Both the position numbers and the translations under genes were made by a program. From positions 728,863-792,862 of the forward strand of contig JAJEKV010000155.1 in assembly GCA_021234155.1 (NCBI GenBank): a DNA stretch of 64,000 bases, read 5' to 3'. Position 1 is the stretch's first letter; the number at the start of each line of letters is the position of its first letter. Source of the DNA: Isoetes taiwanensis (Eukaryota; Streptophyta; Lycopodiopsida; Isoetales; Isoetaceae). The notes beneath the pieces were generated by a model. That model was not told where the DNA came from and searched no databases. It saw only the letters and a program-made list of their open reading frames with translations. Shown piece by piece: positions 59,700-64,000 of the stretch.

Positions 59700-60990
59700 T
59701 GTGATTGTCAACCTTAGGAATTAGAGCAATGAGGCCGATGAGAGAAGGATGAAGGTGGTTTGAGTTCCGTAAACCTTGATCATATGCACAAAAAAAAAGT
59801 CATCTTTAAGAGTTTCCCAAAATGTAATAAAAATTCGGGTAACCCATCGACCGGCTTTTACCTTTGGTAAGACTTTTAAAGTGGAGAAAATCTCTTCAAA
59901 GATTTGGAATAGACTCCATTGCCGGGTCATGACAATGTTACTGCGGGAAGACTGGCTATTTTCAACCGTAGCAAAGAAAGATTTAGCTTCTGCAATTTGG
60001 ACATGATTGTCTCTTGGCCGGGAGAAAATATTAGCATAATTTGAGCAAGTAAAAGTTGGAAATTTCTTTTGATCTAATGGTGTTATCATTTCCATCCTCG
60101 ATCGGCATAAGTTGGTTTTCTAAGCCTAGACTTAGCAACTCTCTATAGAAAAACCTTTGAATTCCATGATCCATGGTAGGTATTTTAGTTTACATCCTAT
60201 AGATGCACCTTTAGCTTCCAGCCTCTTCAATGGTTTTGAATTACCATTTCGCATTTCCTTCTTGTCTATGAACATCAATGTTGAAGGGTTCTGCGCATTA
60301 ATTCTAACCTCCTTCATTTTCGCAGAAATAAGATTTCTTTTCAGCCTGATCTCAGCGAAGATTCTTTGACCATTGCTTAATCCGGTGCCTCTTTGATTTT
60401 TAATATTGTCATAGAAAGTTCTCATGGAGTTTGTAGATCCGACTCCGCAGAGAGGTAAAAGGTAATGAAATCTTTACATGATTCGTAATCTAGAAGTGAG
60501 CGCTTTAATTTAAAGGAGTGTTACCTATGCCTTTTGATGAGAGCATAAGATTAGTAAAGAATTGAGGCTGGTGGATCGATATTGTACATTACCTATCATC
60601 AGATACCGTAAGTAATTAGCTCCAGATCTCGCTATGAGGTTGCTTTATGTAAAACCCGGCTAAGTGCACAATATACTGTTGTTCTCTTGCTTATTAGACC
60701 ATGTGTAGACCGAGGTGGAAGATGGGATATGTCAAGAAAATGGTCATTGAAAGCATTTGATCCCCATTGAGTTCTTCAACGAGGACATGTTGAGATTTCA
60801 CAATTTTCAAATCCCGGTGTAGAAGTGCATAAAGTCCCCCGCCAAAATCCGTATCACAAATTTGGGTTGCAATGTGATTGCTGACCTTGGAGCCAAGTGT
60901 TAGCTCTAAGTCTAGACTCAAGGGAGGCATAAACATTTATCACACCAAATTTAGAGTCATTATGCTAGTAAATTACCGACAAGCCGATCT
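59700..60990 (-). pseudogene. LINE endonuclease to RT entry, fragments
   Basis: From 5' to 3' on the minus strand: FGVINVYAS and LAGDF of the AP-like endonuclease, QHVLVEELNGDQ, a Lys-rich linker frame of 97 codons (60,425-60,132), then a 124-codon frame (60,095-59,721) with EAKSFFATVE, FSRPRDNHVQI and FWETLKDDFFFVHMIKVYG, running into LIALIPKVDN, the first RT block. Several frameshifts; non-functional. Confidence 0.65.
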
Positions 60991-62690
60991 CAGGGGCTAG
61001 TGTGGACAAAAATAGCAAGGCCTCATAATGCAAAGCTTTCCCGAGGTCCCAGCTGCTTCAATCCATGTGGAGGAAAACTGAGCCAATCCATGGAAATATT
61101 GAGCACTCGAAGTCAGAGCCGCAAGCCCCCAAGAAGAATGATTATCCGTGATCATAACTCACTTCTAGAGATGCCTTCTCCTTTCACTTTATATTTCTAG
61201 ATTCCAATCTAAGAATCTTCATGGCACACTTAGGAGAGGCAAACCTGGGAGGAACTGGTACCGAAGTCCGCGCCTTTTGGATTTAAGCTTCTAGCATACG
61301 CAGGGTGTTATGAAGCGTAATTGTAATTATATTTACCTTTTTTCTTTTGACCTTTTAGCAAGTAGTAGGGTGATCAGCGAGAGTTTTATCTTTGATGAGT
61401 AGTGAGGTAAATATCATTATCCTGCAGGCTATCAAGATTTGAAAATGATGAGAAAGGGCATTCTCTCTTTGTCAAGATCTACAACCTTCGTAGTTCAAGT
61501 GTGTGCGCGACAATTTATCCGAAAGGGAGCATCATGTAATTTGGATTTGCAAAGACTCGTGCTGTGTAGTCTCCATAGAAGTATTGTTAATGGAACTGTG
61601 TAAGTACAATATTGACTCATTAGGGATTAATGACCTTCAAATTAACTTCAACATTTGGAAAATGGAAAGATCTGCCCTCGGACTAATTCTGTCAAGGTGT
61701 TGAACTGATATGCTTTTTGAGAAGAATCTTCTTGTTTCTCCCTCGTCATACCGACATTGTACTTAATATCTTCGGGTTTGTTCCTCGGGAGTCCGCGAAC
61801 CCATAAACTTTTGTTCCCAAACATTTGATATGTCCTAGCCTTCTTCTTTACATTCTGCCTTCAAGTCAATCGACATATTTTCGGATTGCACCTTGTCTGC
61901 CACCTTGTCCAATGCTATGTCCGCCACTATAACCGCCTTCTAATTCGTGAATCGCCGAAGCTATCTCTGTGGAAATGGTCAAGTTTTGGTGAATGAGAAT
62001 ATGAGTGTAAGGTGTCATCGAGTCAAAATGTGAGGGGCTTCACCGCTTCAGGAAAGTGTAGTGGTATGAGGGATAGATTGAGTGGTTGATGTGTTGGGGT
62101 CGAAAGGTATGGGAGTTGGCAAAATGAGACCTTTGCATATAACATCTCGCAAAATTATCAACATTTAGATCTTCATAACGGGCATGGCAAAAAGAGTTTC
62201 CCGACACTTCTATGCCACCTACCGAGGTCACCGCCAATATCCGCAGCAGTTCACTCGATATCCATGTTATGTGAAGGGACCGCACTTGTGCATCCATGTT
62301 GCATGTCTCCTTCAGATAATCAATGTGTCTTTTCATTAATTAATGAAACTCCATTCAAACCTTCGCCCCGCTTATATTCTCGGGTAGTTGAGATCGGTGA
62401 CCATTTTGTTCCCATTTAAATACCTCGAAATTCTTGCTTTGATGAAAGTTGATGCTGGTGTTACTTGAATCCTTCGTGATTTTGATAAGGTCCTATGAAG
62501 ATCAAATTCGAGGCGTAATCGTGCTCTTGCCTTTAACATTTTTTAGCATGTTTCTATACTAATGTTTGCTTTGTTAATTTGAGAAAAACACCTTGAGATG
62601 ATACTTTTGGTCGACTCAACTGAAGCTTAGTTGTCAAAGTAGGCTTTTCCATATCAACAACCGGCCGATTTTGATGAATATTCCCTTTGT
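60991..62690. other. LINE interior, no readable domain
   Basis: Between ORF1-like and endonuclease remnants. Short frames on both strands, none with a motif. It probably holds the ORF1 C-terminus and endonuclease N-terminus in decayed form. Confidence 0.4.
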
Positions 62691-63811
62691 TTAAAACCAG
62701 AATTCCCATTTGCTTGTCAAAGATTTGATGTTCTCGGGCGAGCTTCGAATTATCGTAGGTTCATGATTTTTCTCAAGCAGCCAAGTTCTTGACTTCCTAT
62801 GTTTCTCACCAAGATCGCCATTTACCTTGCTCCATTCCCTTTTGAGGAAGAGGAACATTTTGAACTTGTATGTTAGTGTCAAGGTCGCATGGTGTTGATT
62901 TGTTTGGATTGTCAAATGATAGCAATTCTTTTCCCCCAAGATCTTGCAGTTGTTTCCTTTGTGAGGAAGGAAACATTCACCGCCAATCTTATGTCTAGAA
63001 GCCATGCCTCGGGTAATGATTTGCAAAACCCACCCATTTGTTGTAAGATAGATGTCTTCCAAAGAAATCCAAGAATGATATCGCAAAGGGGATGACTTCC
63101 TTGGTAACAGTCCCAACGAACAGCCATTTGGGTGGTTTGAATGAGGAATATTCCTCAGGGTAAGGTAGGTGCCAATAGAATTGAAAATGGAAGAGAAACA
63201 ATCTTCATTCCAAAGATATGGACTTAACCACCATAGTGACAAGCAATGTGGTACTTTTTGAATTCATTCAGGTTGTGTGGAGGCATTCCATTTTAAGAAA
63301 GATACTGAAGGTGTCATGTAGTGTAGCCAAGCTTCAAGAAATAATTTGAGGCCCAAAAGTTTTCACATTCCACCATAATGTAAGGGAAGCTTAACCAAGA
63401 ATAGGAATTAAATGCATTGGCCACCCTTTATGTAGCCTCAATAGGAGGTCCCAGCTTTTCATTTTAACCAACGTAATCCACTTTGACAACAACAAGAACC
63501 TTGCAGATAAGGATTCAATTTTGAAGCAATTAAGGGTGAGTTCAAAGAATACCAAAAGCCGCAGGCCTGTAGCCTGGATTGTTAGCCCAAACTCGCTGGC
63601 TAATTGTTCATCCCAGATAATTATTGAGCCGGTCGAGGAAATAAAGGTAATGGTACCCCGGCTTGCATCCAATCTGGTAAAGTTTGGGATCCCTTGATCC
63701 GTAGACAGAGGTCCCTACCGAGCAAATGGCTGAAATGATGCATATCTGATGTTCTTGGTTAGCAAATTCCGCAAATTTGATAATTTTAGATGGATCAAGC
63801 ATGGAATGCAC
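62691..63811 (-). pseudogene. LINE ORF1-like fragments
   Basis: Three minus-strand frames (63,811-63,608; 63,672-63,391; 63,242-62,691) lie upstream of the endonuclease remnants. The third includes LTLRNIPHSN and WISLEDIYLTTNGWVLQIIT, with the spacing of the DUF4283-type RNA-binding region of plant LINE ORF1 proteins. Assignment depends mainly on position before the endonuclease; individual sequence similarity is weak. Confidence 0.45.
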
Positions 63812-64000
63812 TTAACCAGAGAGAAGAGCCGCCCCTTTGAGCGCCAGGAAGGAGTATGAAATTGCAGCGATCAAAGTGAATTTGAATTTAGGCTGACTCA
63901 AATAGGCGAAAGTGTATTTTTTGGGAAATTACCATAAATGCAAAAATGAAGGGAGAAGGTCGAGGCTAGAGCAATACGTAACCGGTCGAAGTAATACCAA
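63812..64000. other. window edge, nothing recognised
   Basis: No feature is visible; it may contain the LINE 5' leader. Confidence 0.4.

Larger units (their letters stand above)
58330..63811 (-). mobile_element. decayed plant L1-like LINE (minus strand)
   Basis: Remnants appear in the right order on the minus strand. ORF1-like segments: 63,811-63,391 and 63,242-62,691. Endonuclease: FGVINVYASLESRLRA at about 60,955-60,905 and LAGDF (the GDFN motif) at about 60,850-60,830. Linker: 60,425-60,132. RT entry: FWETLKDDFF and LIALIPKVDN, about 59,830-59,700. C-terminal region: ISALLAPKCIYQQIERI-like, about 58,800, and the segment to 58,330. Every segment is in a different frame with stops. The RT core with YADD was not located. 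A dead element; the 5' end may extend past 63.8 kb. Confidence 0.72.

Overview
The window is nuclear DNA of a land plant with a large, transposon-rich genome. Evidence for this is a plant 3-ketoacyl-CoA synthase relic, an ATL-type RING-H2 gene, plant L1-like LINEs, an LTR-type primer-binding site for initiator tRNA-Met, a CACTA-like transposon and GT-AG introns with long AT-rich intergenic DNA. I cannot name the species. A Penelope-like element plus an alga/animal-like LINE would suit a fern, lycophyte or gymnosperm better than a typical crop genome, but that is inference.

Layout. 1-8 kb: gene relics and small mobile DNA: a long foldback at 1.56 kb, a frameshifted KCS pseudogene (3.1-3.7 kb), a 5'-truncated L1-like LINE on the minus strand (4.7-6.7 kb) and an insertion whose empty site lies next to it (6.7-8.0 kb). 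8-16 kb: AT-rich DNA with short tandem repeats and no convincing gene. 16.3-16.9 kb: a broken ATL RING-H2 gene (minus). 21.5-23.0 kb: the best host-gene candidate, four in-frame exons of unknown function (plus). 24.4-26.9 kb: a coding-poor region with LTR-retrotransposon signals and a 323-bp MITE. 27.0-30.15 kb: a second, different LINE (minus) with endonuclease, reverse transcriptase and a C-terminal Cys/His motif.

30.15-56.83 kb is the notable part: a head-to-tail array of three copies (A, B, C) of a roughly 6.3-6.4 kb Penelope-like retroelement. It has one clear intron with a GTATAC donor, a likely second intron and perhaps a 47-nt third. Its reverse transcriptase carries DITKCYESIP, GIPMGFSCSP and YMDD, and I could see no GIY-YIG endonuclease. 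Copy A is split between RT motifs B and C by a 7.9-kb CACTA-like transposon (35,750-43,654). That transposon carries three tRNA-like units, a polypurine tract and about 4.5 copies of a 1.12-kb tandem repeat. Copy B carries a separate 3.8-kb insertion flanked by a long duplication. Copy C holds only the 5' third.

57-64 kb is a decayed plant L1-like LINE on the minus strand, with ORF1-, endonuclease- and RT-like remnants.

Copies B and C differ from copy A in a strongly patterned way: CTG becomes CCG, and CAG becomes CGT or CGC, with small indels. This looks like systematic basecalling error at CHG-methylated sites, or else an unusual mutational process. Reading frames from about 38 kb to at least 57 kb should therefore be treated with caution. 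No tRNA, rRNA, CRISPR or bacterial-type operon was seen.
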